Shown piece by piece: positions 37,482 through 48,419 of a stretch of DNA of 64,000 nucleotides (within the stretch, counting starts at the first letter, position 1; the number at the start of each line of letters is the position of its first letter). The DNA lies in contig NC_063442.1 of the NCBI RefSeq assembly GCF_020379485.1, positions 12,549,509 to 12,613,508 on the forward strand, given 5' to 3'. The notes below the pieces were generated by a model. That model was not told where the DNA came from. It did not search any database and saw only the letters and a list, made by a program, of their open reading frames with translations. The translations under genes were made by a program, and so were the position numbers. Source of the stretch: Brassica napus. Lineage: Eukaryota > Streptophyta > Magnoliopsida > Brassicales > Brassicaceae.

Positions 37482-38874
37482 TCACTTATATATTAAAGGA
37501 GAAGCATTGTAATAAATGCATTCACACTATAATAGACACGTGGCACCCTCACAATGATTTGATAATAAATATGTTAACGTGTTCACACTATATTCATAAA
37601 TGTGTTCACACTATATTCATAAATATGTTCACACTATATACTTTGTATTTTTTTTTAATATAAAACTCATGCATGGTTCCAATAAAACTTTGGATTTTTC
37701 GGTTCGAATCAAAACAAATAACGAATCAAAAGCTAAACTATATATATATTATTTTTATTGTTTACCGATAAAGTTGGGCAAAATATTTATAAGTTTTGAT
37801 TCAATTCGTTATCCTTTTTGAATTGAACCAAAAAATATGGATATCCCTAACTTTACGAAGCAAATCAACTACTACAATTAAAGAAAAGCAAATCACAAAT
37901 ACCAATATTTTTAGGAGCGATTATCAAATTCGATCTATTATATGCATATATATACATATATGTACAGAATTATATATATATATATGTTATATATATATTA
38001 TAGTTTATATAAGTTTTACAAAATTTTTATAAATTAAATTTATTATATTAGGTATTAAAATTTAAAAAGTAAATAATATTTTATTTTTGTAATAAAACGT
38101 TATTATTAAATTTTCAATTATTTTTTAAATTTTATTTACGGATCAAATCGGATATTCTTTAAAATTCTAAATCATTTCGAATATCATAGTCACCGACTAT
38201 CCAAGTGGCTAAAGATTGAATCGACATGAATGCCTCCAAATACTCGGATATTCGATCTGTGCCCACAACTATTTATGGATACAGTTGAGTTTTCTATATA
38301 AAAAAATTCACTAATGTCAAGGCCTTTTAATTTTTAATTAATTTTAATTTTATCTTTCATGTATTATTTAGAACAAAAATGTCATTAATATTAATTAACA
38401 ATATCTTTATATATTTGTCATTTATTTTTATATACTTTTACATACACATACATGTGCACCTTGAGGTGAGCACTTTATAAGTGTTTACCACTACTGAAGT
38501 ATCTATTTTTTTTCTGGAAGTTGAAATATATTTTTTCTTAATGCTTCTTTCACTACCGACCAAATTGTAGTGAAATGATTAGTCTTAATAATTTTCTTTT
38601 CTTTTTCTTGAACTATTATCCGTTTACAAACTATAATATGAAACTATTGATTCGACATGACGATTATCTAAAATTTATAACATAAAAATAAAAAAATAAT
38701 AATAGTTTTTGGTTTTTACCAAAAAAAACTAAAAAAATCAAACATTCTAACAGAATAAACCAAAAAATAAGTTAAAACTGAACCAATATCCAGATTAAAC
38801 AGATTTAATGTGTTTTTATTAAAAATAACGAAACTAATAATCACATTCCGCGCAAGGCGCGGGTTATTACCTAG
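37482..38874 (+). mobile_element. 1.4-kb non-autonomous Helitron inserted in a LINE
   Basis: The 5' end is TCACTTATATATTAAAGGAG preceded by A. The 3' end is the hairpin CCGCGCAAGGCGCGG, GTTATTAC, then CTAG followed by T. The body is AT-rich, with a 23-base tandem repeat near the 5' end. Removing it joins the two LINE halves in frame, which independently confirms both boundaries. Confidence 0.88.
37579..37640 (+). repeat. Tandem repeat, about 2.7 copies of a 23-base unit
   Basis: The unit contains GTTCACACTATATTCATAAAT, repeated head to tail within the Helitron's 5' region. Confidence 0.8.
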
Positions 38875-39240
38875 TACCGTATTATACACGGAAAATAGTT
38901 GAAGTCATATTCCTTTGGAAGCTTCCTGAATATGTAATCAATATCCGAGAAGAGTAAATACAGTGGAACACTCTTACAAGAAATCTTAGATGTAGTCAAA
39001 GTTTGAATCACTGGTTTGAGTTCAAATAAGACATGATTAATTGATTCTTTCTCCGCTCCAAATATATATTCCATAGCATATCACATTGAATTCCACGTGA
39101 CCGTAAATCCTTAATGAAATATAAACTCCCATATATTGCTTGTAAAACAAAATATTCCAATTTCCGAGAACACTGTAGCTTCCAAGTAAAAGTTATAAAT
39201 GGTCGTGTCTGGTCCATAGAACCTCATGTTTGTTTTCTTG
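38875..39240 (-). pseudogene. LINE ORF2 relic, zf-RVT region
   Basis: The minus strand reads FTWKLQCSRKLEYFVLQ..., then KDLRSRGIQCD, EESINHVLFE-like (EKESINHVLFELKP) and KLPKEYDFNYFP, the canonical zf-RVT end of plant LINE reverse transcriptases. Several Cys positions are lost and frames shift. It is cut at 38875 by the Helitron. Confidence 0.75.
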
Positions 39241-39519
39241 TTCAGGTATAATTTTTTCGTTATATAACCTGATTACACCCTGTACTTCCGTAAGACTGTA
39301 TCATGCATCCATATGTATTCGGATTCATAATATTACACTGCCATACGTATTACGGTTTAATTTAATAATATTAATTCATAATGTTACACACTCACGCATG
39401 ATACTATCAGATACCATAAATAAGTCCACAACACTTTCATACAAACTTAAAAAGAACAAAAAAAAAACAAATCACACATTCATAAGACAATAGATCCATA
39501 TTAGATACGGGTTTAATTT
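39241..39519. other. DFR 3' flank
   Basis: Short AT-rich interval downstream of DFR, presumably including its 3' untranslated region. Nothing else seen. Confidence 0.5.
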
Positions 39520-41071
39520 CTAAGCACAGATCTGCTGTGCCGACATGTGACTATCGGCTTTCTCGCCGGCCATCCCTGGTTCGGTCTTCTTACAAGCTAC
39601 CATACCATCAGTTAAACCTGCAGATCCGTTTTTAATCTCCTTATTGTCATCACTGCCCGGAACTTTGTCCTCAGATTTCAAATGTTCCGGTAAAGTGACA
39701 GGGAGAAAACCCTTTTGACGACATGTCTCAATCGATTCCACCAACATATCCTCGAGACTATACTTGAAGTTAAATCCCATATCAATCAGCTTCTTGGAAC
39801 TGAACATAATGCTCTTTAGATTCTCATCCACTCCTTCAAACCTGTTCCAAAGAGTTCATATTCAGAAAAAAAAAATTAACTGAATATGCAAAACAAGCTT
39901 AAACCGGTATTGATAAAAATCTTACGTTGAAGGCACGTTATATTCTGGATATTTTTGCCTGAGAAACTCGGAGATAGTAAGAATCGTCGCATCGTGAGAG
40001 GAACAAACATAACGTCCCTTGGCACCAGCTTGTTCGTACAAGAATATATGAGCATTGCATAAGTCGTCCAAGTGCACATACTGTCCTTGTCTTATGATGG
40101 AGTAATGTGCCTCGTTACCTAAAACATTTACCGTTTTAAATTAACCTCTTAATTAAAAAAGAGGGATTAGAAAGTAGGCTCACTCACGAGTGATAGGAGA
40201 GAGCGCGGTAATGAGGCTAGGCGGCATAGATGTTGTTATAAATGGACCGATCACCAATGTCGGGATAATACTAATGAAATCTATTCCTTTTTCCTTCGCG
40301 TAATCCCAAGCTGCTTTCTCGGCTAACGTTTTCGACATGAAATACATCTGCCAACAATTTATCAAAAACATAAATTACTTTGAAGAAGATCAACCTCAGG
40401 TTAATTTTTTATATATGATCCTTAATATACATACCCATCCTGTCATCTTCTTGGACATGATAAAGTCAAGATCACTCCAATCGTTTTCATCATAGACATT
40501 TTTCTGGTGTTCCTCAACATTAACCGTTCCAGCAGACGAAGTAAACACAATTCTTCGTACGGTCTTTGCCTTATCACATGCTTTCATTATCCCCAACACT
40601 CCATTCACTGTCGGTTTTATCACTTCGTTCTGATTCAAACAAACTCATTTAACAAAATCTTGTAGGATTGATATGTAATAAAAAAAGGTTCATAGTATAA
40701 CTCACCTCGGGGTCCTTAGATTCAAAATCCATGGGAGTTGCTATGTGGAAAACGCCGTCGCATCCGTTTATGGCGTCATCGTAGCTTCCTTCGTCAGATA
40801 AATCGGCTTTCCATAAAGTGAGTTGCGTCTTCGCGTTTGGCAAATCAAGAAGATGTTGCACTTTCTTCAAATTTCCTTTACAGGCCAAGAACACTCGTAA
40901 GTTACTTATTAACATACTCTCAGGAGAAATTAACGAGTTTGTAAGATATGTACCAGGATCGCGAACAGTGGCACGGACAAAATAACCACGTTCCAGTAGC
41001 CGCATCACGAGCCATGAACCAATGAATCCTGATGCGCCGGTTACGCACACGGTCTCTTTGTGAGCTACCAT
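39520..41071 (-). CDS. DFR: Dihydroflavonol 4-reductase, 385 residues
   Basis: NADPH-dependent reduction of dihydroflavonols to leucoanthocyanidins in anthocyanin and proanthocyanidin synthesis; cytosolic/ER-associated. Six exons, phases all consistent: 41071-40954, 40875-40706, 40629-40435, 40347-40188, 40118-39926 and 39841-39520. The Rossmann motif [20 protein letters not shown] is at residues 9-28; Ser128, Tyr163 and Lys167 (YFMSK) form the catalytic triad; the substrate-specificity region contains Asn133 ([17 protein letters not shown]). Length and the long Lys/Glu-rich tail match Brassica DFR. No frameshift or stop is seen, so the copy looks functional. It is the counterpart of Arabidopsis TT3 (At5g42800). 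The promoter holds a G-box/AC-element cluster. Confidence 0.97.
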
Positions 41072-41149
41072 CTTTGTGTGTGAAAGATGGATTATGCTTT
41101 GAGAAAGAGTTTACTATGTAGCTTCGGTGGAAATCTTCGTGCTATAAGA

Positions 41150-41231
41150 AAACATTTTATAGACGTACCACAGCCTGAACATTGCTATTAAGAAGCTACC
41201 GTCACGTGAGTACCTACCGGCAAAGCACGTG
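41150..41231 (-). promoter_or_regulatory. DFR promoter: TATA box and G-box/AC-element/G-box cluster
   Basis: CACGTG occurs at 41203-41208 and 41226-41231, with ACCTACC (a MYB AC element) between them at 41212-41218, about 130-160 bases upstream of the ATG. On the gene strand a CTATAAAATG box lies at about 41151-41160, some 80 bases upstream of the ATG. G-boxes are bound by bHLH and AC elements by R2R3-MYB factors, so this is the expected target of the MYB-bHLH-WD40 regulators of DFR. Confidence 0.65.
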
Positions 41232-41966
41232 TGGAACGTTAGTTGGCTAAGGACTTGATTGTTTGGTACTTGGCAAACTGGTAAGTGTGATTTGATTTTA
41301 TTACTTTTGGATGTAGCTGTACTGTACCGGCGGATGAAATGTGCGTTGGCTCGAAGTTGCTTGGTTGGTGAGAAAGCGACAAGAATTGCCATCTACTTTT
41401 CTTTTCATTGTTTTTTTGGCGATTAGGGATTTTCTTTGCACATTGATTTTTTTTTTTTGGCCTAACAAGATAATTACTAGTATGATTCTCTTTAAAATGT
41501 AACATGCTATCTTATTTAATAAAAAAACTATTTTAAAATATCATGACATGACACAAACACTTTCTATCTTTCTTCAGCCTTCGTTATTCCATTTGGGACT
41601 TCCTTCCATTTCTTAACCAGCTCCAGTGAATTTTTCAATCAGGGGAGCTGAAATCTTCCTCTTTGTCTTTATTTGTCGTTTCCGTATCAATAGTGAGTGG
41701 TTTGATCGATGTTTCCGGTGGTGTTTTATAAACGGAGTGGAAGAATTCTTATTTCCTATATGGCCCTCAGTATATGCTTCTATAAGATTGGAGATTCTAG
41801 ATTTGTCTAACCGAATGTTGTAGATGGCCTTCATGCACTTCTAGAGATCACACATTAGATCTGCTCAATGGTTTGTTACTATGGTCGGTTCTAAGGTTAT
41901 TTTCCGGTTTGTCTAGTGTTTTTGATGAGAGAAAGCACCTCACAGAGTTTTATTTTATTAGCGATA
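41232..41966. other. DFR upstream region
   Basis: Distal promoter and intergenic sequence. Short open frames at 41613-41834 on both strands have no recognisable character. Confidence 0.45.
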
Positions 41967-42350
41967 GGCCTAATTCACACCCAAAAACTAACTTATGAGT
42001 GAAAGTTTACCCATACACATATATATTGTCTAAGGACACTTGAATTATTCAATGTGGGATATCATTTAATAGCCTCCTCTCGAAATGTGGGTAGAAAACG
42101 GTCCAGTGGAAACAGCCCAAGCCCAACATCTCAGACATATCACAGCAATATGAACCACTTATACATGCTATATAGGTATGAAACAGTTTATGTGGAAAAT
42201 TATATGATAGACTCACCATGAACTCTAATACCATATTAGTAATGGACTTAACTCACAGCCAAAAACTATCTCATAAATAGAGGTTTATCCATATACATAT
42301 ATATTGTCCAAAAACACTTGAATTGTCGGATGTGGCACATCATTTAATAT
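41967..42350 (-). mobile_element. TRIM-like element (two short LTRs)
   Basis: Direct repeats of about 105 bases at 41967-42070 and 42244-42350 share CCAAAAACTA, CATATATATTGTC and ACACTTGAATT. On the minus strand, TGGTATTAGAG at 42233-42223 resembles a tRNA-Met primer site just after the 5' repeat, and the purine tract CGAGAGGAGG at 42082-42073 precedes the 3' repeat. The internal domain is only about 170 bases with no coding capacity, as in terminal-repeat retrotransposons in miniature. Confidence 0.72.
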
Positions 42351-43316
42351 ACTTGTCACTAATCTGGCCCTTTTCTCTGGTTCATATTGGATTTGTTTCA
42401 TCTTTTGTATGCGTTCGCCCGACCGGTTTAATATTTTCTTTAGCACTTGATGTGTGTTGTTCAATTTATTTTGGTTGGTCTATCTCCTCACTCGCTTACT
42501 CCTCTTCTTAATTTTTTTGGTCCTTCCGTCATGATTTTGAGATAGGTTTTCCCGGTGTGAACTGTTTTTTCTCCCTGTCCTTTCCCAGGTGATTTAATCA
42601 TGAACTCATTTTTTCAAGCTTCCTCCTTTGCCTTTCATGGTCGCTTCTTTGTTGGCCTTGCTATATACGGTGTATTTCTCTATAGCTCTTAGTGGTTATG
42701 TCTGGGCGGTTGTTGAAGCAAAGGATTGCTGGTTTAATTTGCAAGGCTTATTCAACATGGAAGGTCTCAGTTGTCATTATTGTTTTGCTACCTCTTTATC
42801 AAATGAACGCAAGGAGGATGGATCGATGTGATAGTTATCCGGCTTCAGGAACCGACTAATCAGTATTTTCAGAATGATTTCTACATGAATATAATAATCT
42901 CTTCAGACACTTGCATATTTTTATTTTTTTAACCTAACTAAGACAAAAAAAATGTGTTTTAGTTTGAAACAATATGTCCAACTTAATACACCAAAAATGA
43001 ATAAATTAACCGATTCAGATTATTATATATACCTGAATCATATATCTAAACAAGGTAACAATATATTGTATTCAACATAAATATTATTTTCCATATATAT
43101 ATATATATATACACACACATTACAGAACAATTTTAAACTTATAAGTAAATAAAATAGAAGTATTATCTAATTATTTCTTTGTTGAAATTAGTTTACATTT
43201 TGCTTTAATACAATAATTTTAGTCGTGAATGTGGGAATACCGATTTCGATGTTTATATATGCGAGGAAATAAACTTGTAACATTAATACTGTAGGAAAAT
43301 AAGGATGAAACTTTAT
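42351..43316. other. Intergenic with weak open frames
   Basis: 42323-42831 contains two short plus-strand frames rich in Leu, Ser and Phe; no family is recognised. 43080-43125 is a (TA)n(CA)n microsatellite. Confidence 0.45.
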
Positions 43317-43330
43317 AATTAGTGAATACA

Positions 43331-43475
43331 AAACCAGCGTGCGCTAGTTCAGTGGTGATTACTTGAGGGAGCTTCGGTCGCAATACGAAAAATCACCTAG
43401 ATTCGATTCATGCTGATCACCATGGCATTCACATTCTTTCTCCGAAAAAAGGGGCAATCAACTTTTTTTTTTTTT
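43331..43475 (+). mobile_element. tRNA-derived SINE with target-site duplication
   Basis: The pol III A-box-like CTAGTTCAGTGGTG (43344-43357) and B-box-like AGATTCGATTC are spaced as in plant SINEs. The element ends in a T-rich tail and is flanked by a 14-base duplication with one mismatch, AATTAGTGAATACA (43317-43330) and AATTAGGGAATACA (43476-43489). Confidence 0.82.
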
Positions 43476-43758
43476 AATTAGGGAATACATAGTTTAGGAG
43501 ACATGACACTTCTTATGGAGAATATGTCATCAATCCAATTTTATACATTAATAAAGTTTTGTAAAAGTTATTTGAACAAAAAGAAGAAAAGAAAAGAAAG
43601 AAGAACCCGAAAAAAGAGAAAGAATAAAGTAAGACGACACAAACAGGTGGAGCTTGCCCTCTCCACGTAGACAGAGAACAGGAACATATACGCTACTATC
43701 TGTCTCAACAACAGGTCAGCTTCGATTTTGACTCTGCCCAAACCCAAATAAAGACGAA

Positions 43759-43779
43759 GAAAGAGAGAGAGAGAGAGAG
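43759..43779. repeat. (GA)n microsatellite in the IPK1 5' region
   Basis: An uninterrupted AGAGAG run about 110 bases upstream of the IPK1 start codon, probably in its promoter or 5' untranslated region. GA repeats are common in plant core promoters. Confidence 0.7.
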
Positions 43780-43884
43780 CCCCCACAGAGAGTTGATGTA
43801 GTAGTAGTCCTCCTCCACAAACACAGAAGAAGGGAAGCCTCGATTTGATCGATCTATCTCTTGGTTCTGATTCCTTTTTGAAAG

Positions 43885-45947
43885 ATGATTCTGGAGGAGA
43901 AAGATGCATCCGATTGGATCTACCGAGGCGAAGGAGGTGCCAATCTCGTCCTCGCCTACGCTGCCTCCTCTCCTCTCTTCGTTAGTTCCTTCTTCCACCG
44001 TACCAAATTTTGAATTTTTCTTCAGATTCTATTTTTAGTGTTGTCCATTTTCTTCTATTTGAGTCAAAAAAAGATTCAGAATCATATGTCTACATGGACT
44101 ACTACTCACTTTGGTCTAGTTAAAAATGTTTACTTTTGATTTAATCGGATAAATATTATATTTGGATTGTGATTAAAGTGGACCAATCTTTTAGGTGGGG
44201 AAAGTGATTCGCATACAGAAGGCTCCTAAGGCTGATAAAGCCAACAAAGCTGTGAATGGTGCTGCGTCTGTTTTAACAACCGATGAACAGCTTCTGTGGA
44301 GGGAAAACAAGGAGCTCGTTTCATCACCAAACAAGGAAGTTGTTGAACAAATATATGTAAAAGATGTGATCATCCCACTCTTGGGTCCTAAACATATAGA
44401 CCCCGGAGTAAGCTTTAGATCTTTTCTTTTTGCCTTATCAGGGTTTTTGTTTGATGAGTAAGAGAGTATTGTGATTTGTGCAGGTGCGTGTTTCTGTGTC
44501 CAAGGAGTTTCTTGAGTCTGTTGATAAGAAAGTTACTAAGCAGCGTCCGCTTTGGCGTGTCAATGCAGCTAATGTTGATACTAGTCATGACTCTGCTCTT
44601 ATTTTGAATGATCACTCACTTTTCTCTCAAGGTATCATCAGAAACTACTATATGAGTTGTGCTAAGTCCATGGCTATATTTATTAAATCATTCTAAAACT
44701 ATATATGTGCCAGGGATTTCTAGTGGTGACTGCTTAAGTGTTGAAATAAAGGTACATTCTTCGTTGGTAATTTTTGTTTTCATTACGGTCCTTGGACCTA
44801 AACTCACTGTCCTTGGTTCCATGAAGTAGCCCAAATGCGGATTTCTTCCAACCTCAAGGTTCATCAGTGAAGAAAACAAACTCAAAAGACGCGTCAGCCG
44901 TTTCAAAATGCACCAAATCCTTAAGTTGGAACAAAACGAGGTAAATAGCACATAACTTGTACCTTAAAGAACAGGGTCGGAACTACGCATAGGCTAGTGA
45001 AACATTAGCCTTAGCCTCCAGAAATTTTAAAAATGTTTATAGCCTCCAAAATCTCAGGTCCGGCCCTGCTTAAAAATCTTAATGGAACTTAGCTGATAAA
45101 AGGTCTTACAACTATGTCACCTCTTCTTCTGCAGATATCTGAAGTAAGTGAATATGATCCTCTTGATCTGTTCTCAGGATCCAAAGATAGAGTCTCCAAA
45201 GCTGCAAAAGCCTTATACTCCATCCCACAGAATAACTTCCGCGTGTTCTTGAACGGTTCTCTCGTGTTAGGCGGTTCTGGCGAAAGCACTGGAAGAACCA
45301 GCCCTGAAACTGCACAGACCTTTGAGGAAGCACTCAGAGGCTTCATCCAATCAAACGATGGTCTTAGGACAAAATGCTTTCTTCAGCTGGTATCTGATAC
45401 TGTGTATGATTCAGGAGTGCTCGATAAGCTTCTCGAAGTTCAGAAGCTGGATAAATTAGACATTGAAGGAGCGATTCATTGTTATTACAATATAATCAAC
45501 CAGCCTTGTCCTATATGTAAAGAAGCTGGAACGTTGGAGGAGGAGGAGGCGTCTCTGCATTGTTTACCTTTAGATGAAAGCTTGAAGATCGTCAAGGAGT
45601 ATCTGATTGCTGCAACTGCTAAGGACTGTAGTCTTATGATCAGTTTTCGATTGAGGAATGAATGGGATGATTCAGCACCTTCTTGTGATGCCGTCTGTCT
45701 AAAATCGACAAATCAGACGTTTGATTACAAGGTATGATCTATTTATAACAGATTCTTGTTTTGTGGTATCTCAATTAAACACAAGGTGTGGATCTCTCTC
45801 TTGTAGGTACATTTCATTGATTTAAGCATGAAACCATTGAAGAGAATGGAGGCGTACTATAAACTGGATAACAAGATAATTAGCTTCTACACTCGGAAGC
45901 AGAAGGGAGAAGAACAAGTCGGCGATCCAAAACGTTCAGATAGCTAA
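43885..45947 (+). CDS. IPK1: Inositol-pentakisphosphate 2-kinase, 447 residues
   Basis: Phosphorylates inositol 1,3,4,5,6-pentakisphosphate at the 2 position to make phytate (InsP6). Seven exons: 43885-43980, 44195-44407, 44484-44631, 44714-44751, 44830-44940, 45135-45731 and 45807-45947, all in phase. The N-terminus MILEEKDASDWIYRGEGGAN has the conserved GEGGANLVL loop; EIKPKCGFLPTS is the EIKPK motif (split between exons 4 and 5); MHQILKLEQ and VHFIDLSMKPLKRM are the other family signatures. It is close to Arabidopsis IPK1 (At5g42810) in length. Intron 5 carries a small hAT-type MITE. No lesion is visible. Confidence 0.96.
44972..45068. mobile_element. 97-bp hAT-like MITE in IPK1 intron 5
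   Basis: Terminal inverted repeats CAGGGTCGGA and TCCGGCCCTG differ by one base. The flanks CTTAAAGA (44963-44970) and CTTAAAAA (45069-45076) resemble an 8-base hAT target duplication with one change and one extra A at the left. There is no coding capacity. Confidence 0.65.
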
Positions 45948-46139
45948 GGTCATGGATTGTCTCAACACCACGAGTTTGTTTGTTTATTTTGTTGTTGTTG
46001 TTAAATGATAAAAACGAAAACCCAAAGGGTGAATGTTCATTTGATGGAATACTTGCATCTAATGCTGGGTTTATTAAACCCTTTCGACCAATACTAGTTT
46101 GATATTCTATAGATGATTAAACACACACAAAAGAAAGAA
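45948..46139. other. IPK1 3' region
   Basis: Likely 3' untranslated region. Nothing else recognised. Confidence 0.5.
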
Positions 46140-46149
46140 ATGAGATGGA

Positions 46150-46500
46150 GTCTGTGCATAACAAACAAACCCTACTCACTGTGTCCCGGTTCGACTCAGC
46201 TTGGCCTTGTAGGCGGCGTAATCATTCCAAGGGCAAGAAGATGGAGCTTTTGATTCACTTTCTTTTCAGTTTCAGACAGGTTAAGTGGTTTGGACAGTTC
46301 CTCCTTCCACTTTGAGTCGACGTTCTCTCTGATCACTATGGCACTGTCTCGCCCACCACCAGCTTAGCGGTGTCCATTTCTCTAGGGAAAAAGCGGTAGA
46401 CATATATGCGATATCGTTCAGTGGACACAGCCCTGGCGACTCTAATTACAATACCCTTCTTGCGCCTCAAGGTATGGTTCAACTTTCAGCGAACCCCATG
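46150..46500 (-). pseudogene. Unrecognised coding relic with frameshifts
   Basis: On the minus strand three consecutive stretches look like protein but lie in different frames: LNHTLRRKKGIVIRVARAV through YRFFPREMDTAKLVVGET; then IRENVDSKWKEELSKPLNLS; then SESKAPSSCPWNDYAAYKAK ending SRTGTQ and TGA. Codon-like content and the clean final stop suggest the 3' end of a decayed gene. I do not recognise the family. No such gene is recalled between IPK1 and U2AF35 in Arabidopsis. Confidence 0.45.
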
Positions 46501-47222
46501 TTTTATCTGCATCTCTTCTCACTGATTAGGAGAACGCGTTGTTTATGGAGAAGAGTCAAAAATCTAAGTCGGGGTTGTTTTACAAATCTGTACAAAAGTC
46601 TCAGAAATGAATCTGGATAATTCTAAGGCCCATATCTTGTACATATGCAAGGAGTTTGAGTATTTTCTTTGCAAATAGATTAAGCTGAGCCTAGATGACA
46701 CCAAGTTCACTCTCTGCGCAAGGTTGTATATTACTGGTAGACATGATTATTAGTGTACCTCAAGGTGTCGTTGCTGAAGATCACACTGAAATTGAAATCA
46801 AACAAAACGGTACCTACTATTTGACCTAAACCACTATGTTAGGCCTGTTATTGATGCAATCCTTGGCAGCATGTTATCCAAAACAAACATGAGAAGTGGA
46901 ACATCAAAGTTGATGAAACTACCTAGAAACAAAATTTCTCAATCCAATCAACAAAGTTCTACGGACAAGAAAGTAAGTTAAAACTTGTAAGAGAACTTTA
47001 AACTTAAAATGGACAACCATGAAGAACAACAACAAAACTACCAAAGGATCCATCTCACACGAACTAGTTTCTAAACAAGAAAAAAGTAGTTCAGTTCACC
47101 TTACTTTATATCTAAGGAAAGCCAGTCTCATGCCACTCTCAAGTTCTTAAAAAAAACACATAAATATCCATTACGAGACAATCAAATCAGCACAGCCAAC
47201 GAAGAGAACAAAAAAGAAACCC
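46501..47222. other. Intergenic, U2AF35 3' side
   Basis: No further coding signal. The last 200 bases are the likely U2AF35 3' untranslated region. Confidence 0.5.
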
Positions 47223-48074
47223 TTAAACTCCCTCATCTCGTTCTTTGTTCCATTGCTCAATCCTCGCCCTCCTTTCCTCGCTACCTTCTCTCACAACAAC
47301 AGGGCTCCTGCTCCGTCTCGGGCTACCATGTCTCCTCCTCCCACCACCACCACCATCCCTGTCATGCCTCTCCGACCTATCACTGCTTCTTTTCCCATTC
47401 CCATGGCGGTCACGGTCACGGTCACGCTCCCTAACATCCCCTCGCTCTCTCTTGCGCCTCGGGCTTACACTCCTGCTCCTGCTCCTGCTCCCGCGCCGGT
47501 ACGACCTCCGATACCTCCCAAACAACTTCCTCCTAAGCTCCCTCGAAATCTGCTTCACGTGCATAAAGTTACAATACCCGCCGCGGTTACAGTTATCCTC
47601 CTCATACTGCCTGCAAGTAGCCTCCCTAAAATCCGTCACGGGGGAGAAATCAGCAATGATGGGACGCCCCGAATAGAACCTCCCCTGCAGGGCCTTCAGC
47701 GCGGCGGCGGCTTGGTCCTCTTCCTTGAAGAGGACGTAGACATTGCCTATCATGTGGTCAGCGAGATTGTCGCAGACATTGAGAGACTCCATCTCGCCGA
47801 ACTTGTCGAGCTCCTCGAATATGTCCTCGTAGAAATCCTCGAAGTGGGCCTGGATCTTGCTCGGGTCTAAGGGCTGCCCCTGAGGGTCCACGCCGGGGGT
47901 GATCATGTCCGGTCTCTGGTACATGTTGGAGAGGAGGAGGGTGGGGGAGATGGTGGGGCGGTTGTGGAGACGAGAGCAACGGTCGCCGTGACGGCACGCG
48001 CCGATCTTGAAGTAGAAAGGGCAGTTTACTCTGTCCTTTTCCGTGCCGAAGATTGAAGCTAAATGCTCCGCCAT
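47223..48074 (-). CDS. U2AF35B: U2 snRNP auxiliary factor small subunit (U2AF35), 283 residues
   Basis: Recognises the 3' splice-site AG during spliceosome assembly in the nucleus. Intronless coding region. Domains in order: first CCCH finger ([20 protein letters not shown]), UHM/RRM ([17 protein letters not shown] to [16 protein letters not shown]), second CCCH finger ([19 protein letters not shown]), and an RS/RD-rich tail ([18 protein letters not shown]...) ending [11 protein letters not shown]. By position it matches Arabidopsis U2AF35B (At5g42820). A 5'-untranslated intron is visible from 48253 to 48091. The long plus-strand frame across this gene is antisense only. Confidence 0.96.
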   Translation of the reverse strand: MAEHLASIFGTEKDRVNCPFYFKIGACRHGDRCSRLHNRPTISPTLLLSNMYQRPDMITPGVDPQGQPLDPSKIQAHFEDFYEDIFEELDKFGEMESLNVCDNLADHMIGNVYVLFKEEDQAAAALKALQGRFYSGRPIIADFSPVTDFREATCRQYEEDNCNRGGYCNFMHVKQISRELRRKLFGRYRRSYRRGSRSRSRSVSPRRKRERGDVRERDRDRDRHGNGKRSSDRSERHDRDGGGGGRRRHGSPRRSRSPVVVREGSEERRARIEQWNKERDEGV

Positions 48075-48090
48075 GGGTTCGAATCGTCAC

Positions 48091-48253
48091 CTGAATATAT
48101 AAATCAAAATCATCTAACGGTATGAGATTCAATGAATTTGAACAAAAGATTCTAAGCTTAGATCCGAGAATCAGCGAGAGATAAACGAAATCTATATGGT
48201 TCGAACGAGAATCGTGACTATTTTATTTATAACAGATCCGTTTAATTAGTTAC
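48091..48253 (-). other. 5'-UTR intron of U2AF35
   Basis: Donor CTTCAG|GTAACT and acceptor ATATTCAG|GTGACG on the minus strand, 16 bases upstream of the ATG. The leader exon lies at about 48254-48340. Confidence 0.65.
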
Positions 48254-48419
48254 CTGAAGAGTAACGGAGAGGATTAAGCGGTCTTCGTGAAAGGCCTCGC
48301 CGACGAGGAGCTTGCGGTTACCGATCGGGATCTAGGGTTTAGGTTTATTTGTGTGGCGACTCGCGTGAGCCCGGAGTGAGGGCGGCCCTAAAAGAGGTAT
48401 TATTAATAAGGGGTTCATT

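Noticed and set aside
37579..37640. CRISPR-like repeat array
   Set aside because: The repeats are adjacent with no spacers and lie in a plant Helitron; simply a short tandem repeat.
47245..47870. 143- and 205-residue plus-strand frames
   Set aside because: Antisense to the RS-rich and UHM coding sequence of U2AF35; low-complexity Pro/Leu sequence.
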